DNA of 6,755 nucleotides from Halieaceae bacterium (GTDB lineage Bacteria; Pseudomonadota; Gammaproteobacteria; Pseudomonadales; Halieaceae): the NCBI GenBank assembly GCA_018666055.1, contig JABJAS010000395.1, forward strand, positions 1 to 6,755, written 5' to 3'. Numbering within the stretch: the stretch's first letter is position 1; every line of letters begins with the position of its first letter. A program made the translations under genes and the position numbers. Below the pieces are notes generated by a model. That model had not been told where the DNA came from. It was given only the letters and a program-made list of their open reading frames with translations, and ran no database searches. This document shows, piece after piece, positions 1 to 6,669 of this stretch.

Positions 1-1
1 G

Positions 2-532
2 GCGATTTATGCCTTGATGATGTGGGTGTTACTGCGTGTGGGAGCGGGACTGTCTCCTGCGCTCAAGCACATTGGATTGCCGGGAGGGGTGCTATTAATC
101 GGGGTGTACACGCTGATTTTGTCCGGCGGTTTTATGGCGGGAACTGATGCGGGTTTTGCTTACCCCACTTGGCCGCTGATGGGAGAAACCTTCGTCCCCG
201 CTGGCTATTATGCTCAGGGTTGGCAAGCGACCTTTGAAGGCGTGGCGACTATTCACTTTAATCACCGCATGTTGGCTTATGTTGTGGCACTGTTGGTTGT
301 GTTTTTCAGCGTGCAGACGCTGCGCGCTGGCGACAGCGCGCGCGTCCGGCGCAGCGCCATGCTGATGCTGGGCGTTCTTACAGGCCAGCTTCTGCTGGGG
401 ATTGGGACTGTGATGACACAGGTGGCCATTCCGGTGGCGGCGACACATCAAGTTGGTGCGGTTTTATTGCTCACTGCGGTTCTTTACTGGATTCACGCCC
501 AGAGCGACCAAAAACTGGTAACCTCCAATTGA
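2..532 (+). CDS. ctaA: Heme A synthase, COX15/CtaA family, C-terminal part (5' end outside window)
   Basis: Heme A synthase is an inner-membrane enzyme that oxidises the C8 methyl of heme O to the formyl group of heme A, the cofactor of aa3-type cytochrome c oxidase. The reading frame is open to the left edge, so only about 176 C-terminal residues are visible and the true start lies upstream. Visible family marks are the motif GGFMAGTDAGFAYPTWPLM (codons about 125-181), the FNHRMLAY segment with a conserved heme-ligand-type histidine at 263-265, and a second conserved histidine in THQVGAVLLL at 446-448. Four hydrophobic stretches are visible (roughly 86-127, 278-309, 359-403 and 446-490), as expected for the second four-helix bundle of the family. 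The PTWPLM form is typical of proteobacterial and mitochondrial COX15 proteins. The protein ends in a short polar tail. The next gene starts 77 bases later on the same strand but has an unrelated role, so an operon is uncertain. Confidence 0.9.
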   Translation, partial: AIYALMMWVLLRVGAGLSPALKHIGLPGGVLLIGVYTLILSGGFMAGTDAGFAYPTWPLMGETFVPAGYYAQGWQATFEGVATIHFNHRMLAYVVALLVVFFSVQTLRAGDSARVRRSAMLMLGVLTGQLLLGIGTVMTQVAIPVAATHQVGAVLLLTAVLYWIHAQSDQKLVTSN

Positions 533-593
533 TCTAAGAACGTGATGAGCGCTCGGCTGTTCGAGACATTTGGGCCGGTCATTACGTATCCGC

Positions 594-599
594 AGGAGG
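594..599 (+). promoter_or_regulatory. Shine-Dalgarno site deciding a GTG start
   Basis: A perfect AGGAGG lies 10 bases before the GTG at 610. It supports this GTG as the start of the response regulator: the residues that follow, KTLIVEDS, are exactly where a receiver domain should begin. Confidence 0.75.
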
Positions 600-609
600 C
601 GGGCCTGAC

Positions 610-1962
610 GTGAAAACCCTCATCGTTGAGGACAGTGCGACACTCTGCGAGATCTATGCGCGGTATCTTGATGGCAGCGGTCTTGAGGTGTCGTCGGTAC
701 AAACACTGTCTGCTGCGCGACAGCAACTGATCGACTCAACACCGCAACTCATCCTGCTCGATATCGAGCTGCCCGATGGTAATGGCCTCGATTTGCTCGA
801 GGACGTGAAACGTCTCTTGCCTCAGCCAGCTGTGGTCGTTATGACAGGGCACGGCGCTGAATATGCCGAGCAAGCAATGAATCGTGGCGGCACGGACTTT
901 CTCAGTAAGCCGTTCGATGCGGCAAGATTGCGCGTGACGCTGCTCAACGCCGCCGATCAGCTTAAGCTGCGGCAACAAGTTGAGCACCTATCGGTCAAAC
1001 GAGAGCGTCTTGGGCCTTTAGTGGGGCAATCTTCTGCCATGCAGGCCGTATTTGACACGGTCGAGTTATTGTCGGGCACGAGAGCGACAGCTTTTCTCAT
1101 GGGAGAGAGTGGGACTGGCAAGGAGCTTGCGGCAAGAGCGATTCATCAGTTGTCAGCGCGCGCCCCAGCGGCCTTTATCGTGGTGGATTGCGCTGCGTTA
1201 ACACCTGACCAGCTGGAGCTTGCCTTATTTGGCAAAAGCGATAGTGCGCCAGATGGGCTGGTGGCGCAGGCTGATGCGGGGACACTCTTTCTCGATGAAG
1301 TGTGTAGCTTGAACTTCGAAGCACAGTCGATGCTCTTGCGATTAATTCAGCATGGGACGTATCGGCCGGTCGATGCGACCCGCGAGGTAACGGCAGACGT
1401 TCGTATTATTGCCTCCACGAATCGCGATCCTCTTTTTGAGATGCGCGAGGGTCGTCTGCGAGAAGATCTTTATTACCGCCTTCATGTCGTGCCGCTGCGC
1501 ATGCCGCCACTGCGTGAAAGAGCCGATGACATCTTGTTGTTGGCTGAGGGGTTCTTGTCTCGCATCACCGAGGAAGAGGGCAAAGCAGAGAGTTCGTTGA
1601 GCCAAGAGGCGGCAACTGCGCTGAGAGGATATTCCTGGCCGGGAAATGTCCGGCAACTCGAAAATGCACTCAGACAGTTGGTGCTCACCGGAGAGGCGCA
1701 TCAGATTGATGGGGCGATGGTGGACCGCATGATCTCCGGGACTGAAATGGCAGTCGATACGGATGGCCTGTCTGATGCGCCACCGATTGATGACCCGACC
1801 GTCCATGATTCAGGTATTCAGCCTTTATGGCTCACCGAGAAAGTGGCCATTGAAGCCGCCATTGCAGAGTGTGGCGGCAGTATTAATCGTGCTGCGAAGC
1901 GCCTTCAGGTCGCCCCCTCGACTATTTATCGCAAGATTCAATCTTGGAAGACGATGCCCTAG
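610..1962 (+). CDS. NtrC/LuxO-type response regulator lacking the sigma-54 GAFTGA loop
   Basis: This is a 450-residue cytoplasmic transcription regulator with three domains. Residues 1-120 are a receiver: acidic pair E7/D8, phospho-acceptor D51 in LLDIELPDG, T79 and K100. Residues 135-375 are an AAA+ ATPase: Walker A GESGTGKE at 165-172, Walker B TLFLDE at 225-230, sensor I around ASTNRDP (268-274), REDLYYRL at 284-291 with the arginine-finger region, and sensor II WPGNVRQLEN at 343-352. Residues 407-445 are a Fis-type helix-turn-helix (INRAAKRLQVAPSTIYRKI). The overall build resembles LuxO and other group I sigma-54 activators. The oddity is loop 1. Between LFG (206-208) and GTLFLDE, where a family member carries GAFTGA, there are only 15 residues (KSDSAPDGLVAQADA), about seven fewer than usual, and no GAFTGA. 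The frame is clean, so this is not a frameshift. Sigma-54 activation is therefore unlikely (inference). No partner histidine kinase is visible nearby. Confidence 0.9.
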   Translation: MKTLIVEDSATLCEIYARYLDGSGLEVSSVQTLSAARQQLIDSTPQLILLDIELPDGNGLDLLEDVKRLLPQPAVVVMTGHGAEYAEQAMNRGGTDFLSKPFDAARLRVTLLNAADQLKLRQQVEHLSVKRERLGPLVGQSSAMQAVFDTVELLSGTRATAFLMGESGTGKELAARAIHQLSARAPAAFIVVDCAALTPDQLELALFGKSDSAPDGLVAQADAGTLFLDEVCSLNFEAQSMLLRLIQHGTYRPVDATREVTADVRIIASTNRDPLFEMREGRLREDLYYRLHVVPLRMPPLRERADDILLLAEGFLSRITEEEGKAESSLSQEAATALRGYSWPGNVRQLENALRQLVLTGEAHQIDGAMVDRMISGTEMAVDTDGLSDAPPIDDPTVHDSGIQPLWLTEKVAIEAAIAECGGSINRAAKRLQVAPSTIYRKIQSWKTMP

Positions 1963-2058
1963 CTTGAGGCTCACCATCGCTTGGCCTGAAGGGCAGAGGT
2001 GAGTGCACCATTGCAGGTATCAGAGCATTTGCTTTACGGACGAGCCAGCTGAATTGAC

Positions 2059-2409
2059 CTATTTTTCGTCAGAAAAGTAGCCGCTGGCGATACCATCATC
2101 GCCATAGACTAGTTCTTTGAGTGTCACTCTGTATTTGTGGATATCGGCGCTCAAAATAGTGTACTGAGAGAGATGCGCAAACATGTCTCGATACCAGTCA
2201 CCTTTGAGGTGTGCGTCGAGGTCCGCGCCCGAATCCCATTCCTCAAACACGATGACCCGCCCGGGGTGGTTGAGGTCTGCAGTCCAGTGATAGTGAACGC
2301 AACCCTTCTCTGTGTAAGCGCCGTCAATGAGCGCCTTACCTTTGACCAACGCGTCCTCCCGCGCTTCAGGAGGGAACTCAATGACTCCGGAGACAATGAC
2401 TCGCGACAT
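2059..2409 (-). CDS. Antibiotic biosynthesis monooxygenase (ABM) domain protein
   Basis: This 116-residue protein has the dimeric ferredoxin-like ABM fold found in YgiN-type quinol monooxygenases and in small cofactor-free oxygenases. The family pattern is clear: a first strand VIVSGVIEFPPE (4-15), the EKGCVHYHWTAD segment (34-45), the strand VIVFEEW (52-58), and a helix with conserved H67 in DLDAHLKGDWY (63-73). About 25 residues after the domain (from about 92) are an extra polar tail not needed for the fold. The start is supported by AAGGA (2419-2423, minus strand) nine bases upstream. It lies 103 bases downstream of the CMD-like gene on the same strand, so the two may share a transcript, and it converges with the response regulator. 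The substrate is unknown; the family also includes heme-degrading and non-catalytic members. Confidence 0.8.
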   Translation of the reverse strand: MSRVIVSGVIEFPPEAREDALVKGKALIDGAYTEKGCVHYHWTADLNHPGRVIVFEEWDSGADLDAHLKGDWYRDMFAHLSQYTILSADIHKYRVTLKELVYGDDGIASGYFSDEK

Positions 2410-2512
2410 ACTGATGGATCCTTACTTTACATTTGGCGTGCAGTTTTATCATGTTTCGACGATCGATTCAGGGCTTGATAACAAGCGTCTTTTTGGGTGC
2501 ATATGTCCAATA

Positions 2513-3220
2513 TTAACGCTGCTTCACCTGAGACGCCTCATCGAAGCCGCCTTGGCCACTCAGTGAGGCCCATTGTTGGAAGGGTTCAGAGGCCTCGACG
2601 TCTTTGCTCAGGATGAGCTGCCGCCATACGTCTGCCGCACGGACGTAGTGAGGAATACTGCCCGGAAACATCGCGAGCGACAGCGCCTCTGCCAGCAAAA
2701 TTTCTTCGGTGCCGGCAGCATAGGCTGCGCGTATTTGCCAGCCTAATGCTCGCCAATTGCCGACGCAGGTATGCACCGCGCATGCAGTGATATGGGCGAG
2801 CGGTGCCGAGATCTCCGATGCCACCTTGTTGAATAGCGAGAGGTACTGGTTTTCGGCATTGACATCCGGCAGGTGGGGGGTCCAGTGATCCTCTATAAAA
2901 AGATGATAGCGACTGCCATTGGCGATGGCGGTAATTGCCGCTGCGTTGCTGACTTCATCAGTGGTGCCCCCTGCGCTGAGGAAGCGCTGCACGTGGTGTG
3001 TTCCGAGGGCTTCTTGAGTACTCATTAATACGCCCAGCCAAACGAATTCATGGTCGTGTCGATCGAGGTATCGATCCGTGAGAGTGATTGACGAGTAAAG
3101 TTGATCGTAGTGCTGCAGTAGATTCGGTGCAGAGAGGGCTAACAATCCGTGATGTGGGAGTAAATAGCCTCTCTTGGCGCGCACCGCCTCTAACCCTTTT
3201 GGCTCGGTGTTTGTCGACAT
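2513..3220 (-). CDS. Carboxymuconolactone decarboxylase/AhpD-like protein (tandem half-domains)
   Basis: This 235-residue protein is all-helical and resembles two AhpD/CMD-type repeats. The first half (about 50-115) reads EFVWLGVLMSTQEALGTHHV, then a FLSAGGTTDEV turn, keeping H76 of the HxxxxxxAGxT pattern. The second half (about 143-205) reads ITACAVHTCVGNW, then AAYAAGTEEILLAEAL. CMD-fold proteins include gamma-carboxymuconolactone decarboxylases and AhpD-like peroxide-reducing disulfide proteins with CxxC. Here no CxxC is seen: half one has no cysteines and half two has C147 and C152, a C-x4-C spacing with H150 between them. The start at 3220 is preferred because AGGGAG (3228-3233, minus strand) sits seven bases upstream. 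A start at 3271, 17 codons earlier, lacks a ribosome site and adds a non-family N-terminus. It is divergent from maeB and upstream of the ABM gene. Activity cannot be assigned; family membership is fairly confident. Confidence 0.7.
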   Translation of the reverse strand: MSTNTEPKGLEAVRAKRGYLLPHHGLLALSAPNLLQHYDQLYSSITLTDRYLDRHDHEFVWLGVLMSTQEALGTHHVQRFLSAGGTTDEVSNAAAITAIANGSRYHLFIEDHWTPHLPDVNAENQYLSLFNKVASEISAPLAHITACAVHTCVGNWRALGWQIRAAYAAGTEEILLAEALSLAMFPGSIPHYVRAADVWRQLILSKDVEASEPFQQWASLSGQGGFDEASQVKQR

Positions 3221-3227
3221 GGTAAAG

Positions 3228-3233
3228 CTCCCT
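3228..3233 (-). promoter_or_regulatory. Shine-Dalgarno site for the CMD-like gene
   Basis: AGGGAG on the minus strand lies seven bases before the ATG at 3220. It decides between this start and the upstream ATG ATG at 3271, which has no purine-rich site. Confidence 0.65.
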
Positions 3234-3346
3234 ATTACGATGGGTGATCGCTCATCGAATAACGTCATCATAGGACGGTGAGCACATCAGAGCCATCAGA
3301 TGACTGCTTCCACCGTCATCGATTGGTCCTCGTTCGAGCGGCTTTT

Positions 3347-3368
3347 TATCGCGCATTAATGTGCGGTA
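3347..3368. repeat. 22-base imperfect palindrome, candidate operator
   Basis: The two 11-base arms match at 9 of 11 positions around the centre CATTAATG (core GCGCATTAATGTGC at 3351-3364). It sits about 127 bases before the CMD-like start and about 300 before maeB. No T-run follows on either strand, so a repressor or activator site is more likely than a terminator. The cognate protein is unknown. Confidence 0.35.
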
Positions 3369-3529
3369 TCTGGCGGATCGTCGCAGTCAGCGTGTTCAAA
3401 ACTGAATTCCATTTCTACCGATATAGGTTAATTAGCACCTTGATTGAACACCGCTAACCGACAACCAATATGGGCCCTGAGACGTAGGATTAACCATAAC
3501 AATGTCACAGACTGTAAAACTTTCATTAT

Positions 3530-3535
3530 TTGACA
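3530..3535 (+). promoter_or_regulatory. Possible -35 box upstream of maeB
   Basis: The sequence is a perfect TTGACA, 134 bases before the preferred maeB start. At 16-18 bases downstream only poor -10 matches are found (for example CTTGTC at 3553), so this is a candidate that may need an activator or may be chance. Confidence 0.25.
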
Positions 3536-3557
3536 CGCTGATTCATGTTTCACTTGT

Positions 3558-3589
3558 CGCGCTTTAGCGCGCGGCCATAGCCTGCCGCG
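3558..3589 (+). repeat. Two overlapping GC-rich hairpins in the maeB leader region
   Basis: Hairpin A is CGCGCTTTAGCGCG (3558-3571). Hairpin B is CGCGGC (3570-3575), an 8-base loop, then GCCGCG (3584-3589). They share bases 3570-3571, so both full stems cannot form at once. No T-run follows B. The role is unknown: leader structure or protein-binding site. Confidence 0.35.
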
Positions 3590-3663
3590 GAGACGCCTTC
3601 TAAAAGATTATTGAGCTCAGTATGGAGAAGGCGCGATTACTGACTGACAACTCGGAGTCTCGG

Positions 3664-5940
3664 ATGGAGAAGCCCACCTTTAAAGAGGAATCCCTCAAGT
3701 ATCACATTGAGGGTAAACCAGGGAAGCTGGAGGTAAGAGCCACCACGCCGCTTGAAACGCAGGCAGATTTATCTATGGCCTATTCTCCCGGTGTTGCTCA
3801 TGCTTGCGAGTACATCGTTGAAGATCCGTTAAACGCATCGCAGGTGACCGCACGCGGAAATCTCGTTGCCGTCATCAGTAATGGCACTGCTGTGCTGGGC
3901 CTAGGGGCCATCGGAGCGCTTGCGTCCAAACCGGTGATGGAAGGTAAAGCCGTTCTGATGAAGAAGTTCTCGGACATCGATACGTTCGATTTAGAAATCG
4001 ATGAAAGAGACCCCGAGAAGCTGGTTAACATTATCGCCGCACTCGAACCTACCTTCGGCGGTATCGTGCTTGAAGACATCAAAGCTCCCGAATGTTTCTA
4101 TGTTGAGCGCCAGCTCCGCGAGCGTATGAACATCCCGGTCTTTCATGACGATCAACATGGCACAGCCGTGGTGTCGACAGCGGCTGTGATCTCGTGGTTG
4201 AAGCTCACGGGGAAAAAAATGGAAGAGGTCAAACTTGTGATCTCTGGTGCAGGATCAGCCAGCATGTCTTGTGCAGACCTGATTGTGAGCCTAGGGCTCA
4301 AACGCGAAAATGTGCTGATGTGTGATAGCAAGGGCCTCATTTATGAGGGCCGTGAAGAAGGGATGAACGAGTTCAAGGAGCGCTACGCTAGAAAGACCGA
4401 CAAGCGCACGCTTGCAGAAGCTATGGTTGGTGCTGACATTTTCTTCGGCCTGTCCACTGCCGATTGTGTGACGCAGGACATGGTGAGAGGGATGGCGCCC
4501 GATCCGCTGATCCTGGCAATGGCAAACCCCAATCCTGAGATTCACCCCGACCTGACGCGCGAGGCGCGTCCGGACGCTATCATTGGCACGGGTCGGTCGG
4601 ACTTCCCAAATCAGGTCAACAACGTACTGTGTTTTCCCTTCCTTTTCCGCGGCGCGCTCGACTGCGGTGCCACGACGATTAATGACGAAATGAAAATCGC
4701 CTGTGCCTATGGTCTGGTCGATCTTGCCCAACAAGAGGCGTCGGAAGAGGTAGCACAAGCTTACGACGGCCAATCTCTTAAGTTCGGCTCCGATTATATT
4801 ATTCCTAAGCCTTTTGATCCGCGCCTCTTCGAGCGGGTGCCGGTCGCTGTCGTTGAGGCGGCGATGAAAAGCGGTGTGGCGAGTCGCCCTATAGAGGATC
4901 TTGACGCCTATCGACGAAGCCTCAGCAAACACGTCACGCGATCGGGCATGTTTATGCAGCCGGTTGTAAATGCGGCGGCTAACAGTGGTTTGAAACTCGT
5001 CTATTCAGATGCTGAAAACGAGATCGTACTGCGTGCAGTGCAAACGGTAGTGGATGAGGCCATTGCGCGCCCGATCCTAGTGGGCCGTCCCGACGCGATA
5101 AACGAAGTGATCGACGCCTTGGGATTGAGAATCAAGCTAGGAGACGATGTCGACGTCATCAATCCGCGCAGTTATGACAAGTACGACGAGTACTCACGAG
5201 ACTTTCATAGTATTGCGGGACGCGGCGGTGTATCGGTAGAGGGCAGCAGTGTGCTGCTGAGAACCGATAGCACCATGATTGCTGCCATGGCGTTACGCAA
5301 TGGTGATGCAGATGGGATGATTTGCGGCAAGGTGGGCCGATTTGCAGATCATTTCGAGACGCTACGATCGGTAATTGGGACGCAAGGTAGCGACGTGCGT
5401 GCATCAACATTAACGACTTTATTGTTTGATGACGGCCCCCTGTTTTTGACAGATTGTTTTATCGACCTAGACCCAAGCGTTGAACAAATTGTCTCCAAAA
5501 CATTGCTGGGCATAGAGCAAGTGAGACATTTCGGTATCACGCCTCGCGTGGCACTGTTGTCGCACTCTAACTTTGGCTCTTCAAACGCGCCTTCCGCTAG
5601 AAAAATGCGCCAAGCCAGCGAAATTCTCAGAGCTAAGTTGCCTGATGTGGAGATAGATGGCGAAATGCATTCGTTGACGGCATTGGATTCGGCCTACCGA
5701 GAGACCATTTATGGTGACAGTCAACTTCGTGGGAAGGCCAATCTGCTGGTGTTTCCTGGTCTTGATGCCGCCAATATTGCGTTGGGACTACTTCGGCAGA
5801 CAGCGAATGGTCTGCTGATTGGCCCCTACATGTCAGGACTCAAACGGCCGGCACATATCATGGTGAACTCAGCGACACCGCGAGCGATTTACAATGTCAG
5901 CGCATTGGCGGTAGCAGAAATCTTGGCGAAGCAGGAGTAG
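3664..5940 (+). CDS. maeB: NADP-dependent malic enzyme MaeB with phosphotransacetylase-like domain
   Basis: This enzyme decarboxylates L-malate to pyruvate and CO2 with reduction of NADP+, acting in the cytoplasm at the TCA/gluconeogenesis branch point. From the ATG at 3664 it has 758 residues, almost the E. coli MaeB length (759 by recall). The catalytic half (1-425) shows Y40 in AYSPGVA, K95 in [13 protein letters not shown], metal-site E137/D138 in LEDIKAPE and D162/D163 in HDDQHGTA, a Rossmann loop GAGSAS (195-200), the CDSKG strand end (220-224), NPNPEI (288-293) and [11 protein letters not shown] (310-320). The C-terminal half (about 430-758) is phosphotransacetylase-like ([16 protein letters not shown] 633-640, DGEMHS 665-670). 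In MaeB proteins it is not a working acetyltransferase but senses acetyl-CoA. The 3664 start is preferred over ATG 3622: family members begin at this point, and GGAG (3654-3657) lies six bases upstream. The start at 3622 would add 14 residues and has only a weak ribosome site. The gene is apparently monocistronic. Confidence 0.95.
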   Translation: MEKPTFKEESLKYHIEGKPGKLEVRATTPLETQADLSMAYSPGVAHACEYIVEDPLNASQVTARGNLVAVISNGTAVLGLGAIGALASKPVMEGKAVLMKKFSDIDTFDLEIDERDPEKLVNIIAALEPTFGGIVLEDIKAPECFYVERQLRERMNIPVFHDDQHGTAVVSTAAVISWLKLTGKKMEEVKLVISGAGSASMSCADLIVSLGLKRENVLMCDSKGLIYEGREEGMNEFKERYARKTDKRTLAEAMVGADIFFGLSTADCVTQDMVRGMAPDPLILAMANPNPEIHPDLTREARPDAIIGTGRSDFPNQVNNVLCFPFLFRGALDCGATTINDEMKIACAYGLVDLAQQEASEEVAQAYDGQSLKFGSDYIIPKPFDPRLFERVPVAVVEAAMKSGVASRPIEDLDAYRRSLSKHVTRSGMFMQPVVNAAANSGLKLVYSDAENEIVLRAVQTVVDEAIARPILVGRPDAINEVIDALGLRIKLGDDVDVINPRSYDKYDEYSRDFHSIAGRGGVSVEGSSVLLRTDSTMIAAMALRNGDADGMICGKVGRFADHFETLRSVIGTQGSDVRASTLTTLLFDDGPLFLTDCFIDLDPSVEQIVSKTLLGIEQVRHFGITPRVALLSHSNFGSSNAPSARKMRQASEILRAKLPDVEIDGEMHSLTALDSAYRETIYGDSQLRGKANLLVFPGLDAANIALGLLRQTANGLLIGPYMSGLKRPAHIMVNSATPRAIYNVSALAVAEILAKQE

Positions 5941-5955
5941 CAGGCCGTCGCTCCC

Positions 5956-5987
5956 GCGATGAGGTGACGTCACTCATTGAGCATCGC
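5956..5987. repeat. Palindrome downstream of maeB
   Basis: A perfect 10-base palindrome GTGACGTCAC (5964-5973) is extended by ATGA (5959-5962) and TCAT (5974-5977) with one bulged G. A further outer pair, GCGATG (5956-5961) and CATCGC (5982-5987), gives an alternative stem. It starts 15 bases after the maeB stop. No T-tract follows, so it is not a classical intrinsic terminator; it may stabilise the 3' end or bind a protein. The rest of 5941-6190 shows no convincing gene. Confidence 0.4.
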
Positions 5988-6159
5988 CGTCGCGAAATCG
6001 ATGGCCGGATTGTTGCTGGGCCTGCCGTGCAAAATGGGCGCGCTCAGTAGACTTGCTGAGGCGACACCCGCATGATGGCTCCTGCCGCCAAGCTTGATCA
6101 AGCACGACCCTGTCAGTTGCTCATCCGAGTAGGGTGCTAGGATTAAAAGTAATCGCTTT

Positions 6160-6165
6160 TACAAT
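6160..6165 (+). promoter_or_regulatory. Possible -10 box for the second ABM gene
   Basis: TACAAT matches TATAAT at five of six positions and lies 25 bases before the ATG at 6191. No good -35 is seen 16-18 bases upstream. An inverted repeat, TAAAAG (6144-6149) with CTTTTA (6156-6161), overlaps the box and could be an operator. Confidence 0.35.
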
Positions 6166-6190
6166 GATTTTTTGACGTGGAGTATGATTT

Positions 6191-6487
6191 ATGCCGATTG
6201 GTTTACTAGCAAAAATTGCTGTTCAGGAAGGTAAGAATGAGGCCTTTGAAAAGGCTTTCTTGGAGCTGACGGCAAAAGTGAGGGCGAATGAACCGGGAAA
6301 TATATTTTACGCATTAAACCGCAGCCAAACTGATCCACAGCTTTACATTGTGATGGAACAGTACACGGATGCCGAGGCACTTGAGGTGCATCGAAAATCG
6401 GATTATTTTCTGGCGGCCAACGGCGTGCTGGGTGGACTGGTTTCAGGGGCGCCGGAGATCGAGTTGTTCGAAGCGTTGCTAGGCTGA
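6191..6487 (+). CDS. Second antibiotic biosynthesis monooxygenase (ABM) domain protein
   Basis: This 98-residue single-domain protein is the usual length for YgiN-type ABM proteins. It begins with the strand IGLLAKIAVQEG (3-14), followed by a helix (16-33), the EPGNIFYALNRS segment (34-45), the strand LYIVMEQYTD (51-60), a helix with H67 in ALEVHRKSDYF (63-73), and the closing strand APEIELFEAL (87-96). These proteins are dimeric, often cofactor-free oxygenases or quinol-handling enzymes; the exact substrate is unknown. GGAG at 6179-6182 lies eight bases before the ATG. It differs clearly from the ABM protein at 2059-2409 in sequence and length, so the two are not a recent duplication. The gene is followed, 182 bases on, by the start of a probable TetR repressor on the same strand, a possible but unproven regulator. 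Confidence 0.85.
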   Translation: MPIGLLAKIAVQEGKNEAFEKAFLELTAKVRANEPGNIFYALNRSQTDPQLYIVMEQYTDAEALEVHRKSDYFLAANGVLGGLVSGAPEIELFEALLG

Positions 6488-6501
6488 CGCTGGTAAACTG
6501 G

Positions 6502-6528
6502 TCTCCAATGGCCGTAGTCCCATTGAGA
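6502..6528. repeat. Imperfect hairpin just after the second ABM gene
   Basis: TCT-C-CAATGG (6502-6511) pairs with CCATTG-AGA (6520-6528): nine pairs with one bulged C and an 8-base loop. It lies 15 bases past the stop codon. It is placed like a terminator but has no following T-run, so its ability to end transcription is doubtful. No gene is seen in the rest of 6488-6669. Confidence 0.35.
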
Positions 6529-6669
6529 AGGAACCGTATTAATAAGGCGCAAGTCCGATGGCGCGGAAATGTCATTGGCCTGAGACAGCTCGACGATCTT
6601 GTCGTTGCACCAAAATAGCGAGGCATGACAATTGATGCTGAATAACACAAGATCAGGTCACTACACTGT

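Larger units (their letters stand above)
3221..3663. other. Divergent intergenic region between the CMD-like gene and maeB
   Basis: These 443 bases contain no convincing gene other than the possible 14-codon extension of maeB and the 17-codon extension of the CMD-like gene. The region must hold promoters for both divergent genes. A perfect TTGACA occurs at 3530-3535 on the plus strand, but no good -10 box stands 16-18 bases after it. The region also has a 22-base imperfect palindrome (3347-3368), a spaced 8-base inverted repeat (3392-3399 and 3444-3451), and two overlapping GC-rich hairpins (3558-3589), listed separately. No Rho-independent terminator was seen. Confidence 0.7.

Noticed and set aside
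1970..2003. CTCACC/GGTGAG stem between the convergent regulator and ABM genes as a shared terminator
   Set aside because: Only six pairs with a 22-base loop and no T-run; too weak to call.
3220..3271. Longer start for the CMD-like gene at ATG 3271
   Set aside because: There is no ribosome site before it, and the added 17 residues do not match the family; AGGGAG supports 3220.
3371..3385. Possible sigma-54 promoter (TGGC...GC) upstream of maeB
   Set aside because: The spacing between GG and GC is nine bases, not ten, and the flanking bases do not fit the consensus.
4291..4932. Long open frame on the minus strand (213 codons) inside maeB
   Set aside because: It lies wholly opposite a strongly supported malic enzyme gene, and its translation shows no recognisable domain.
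5946..6050. Short plus-strand open frame after maeB reading RRSRDEVTSLIEHRRREIDG
   Set aside because: It has no ATG, no ribosome site, only about 30 codons, and no recognised motif.
6189..6650. Minus-strand frame beginning MCYSA, recalling SRAP (HMCES/YedK) proteins
   Set aside because: Only the first five residues fit; the rest is unlike the family and most of it is opposite the ABM gene.
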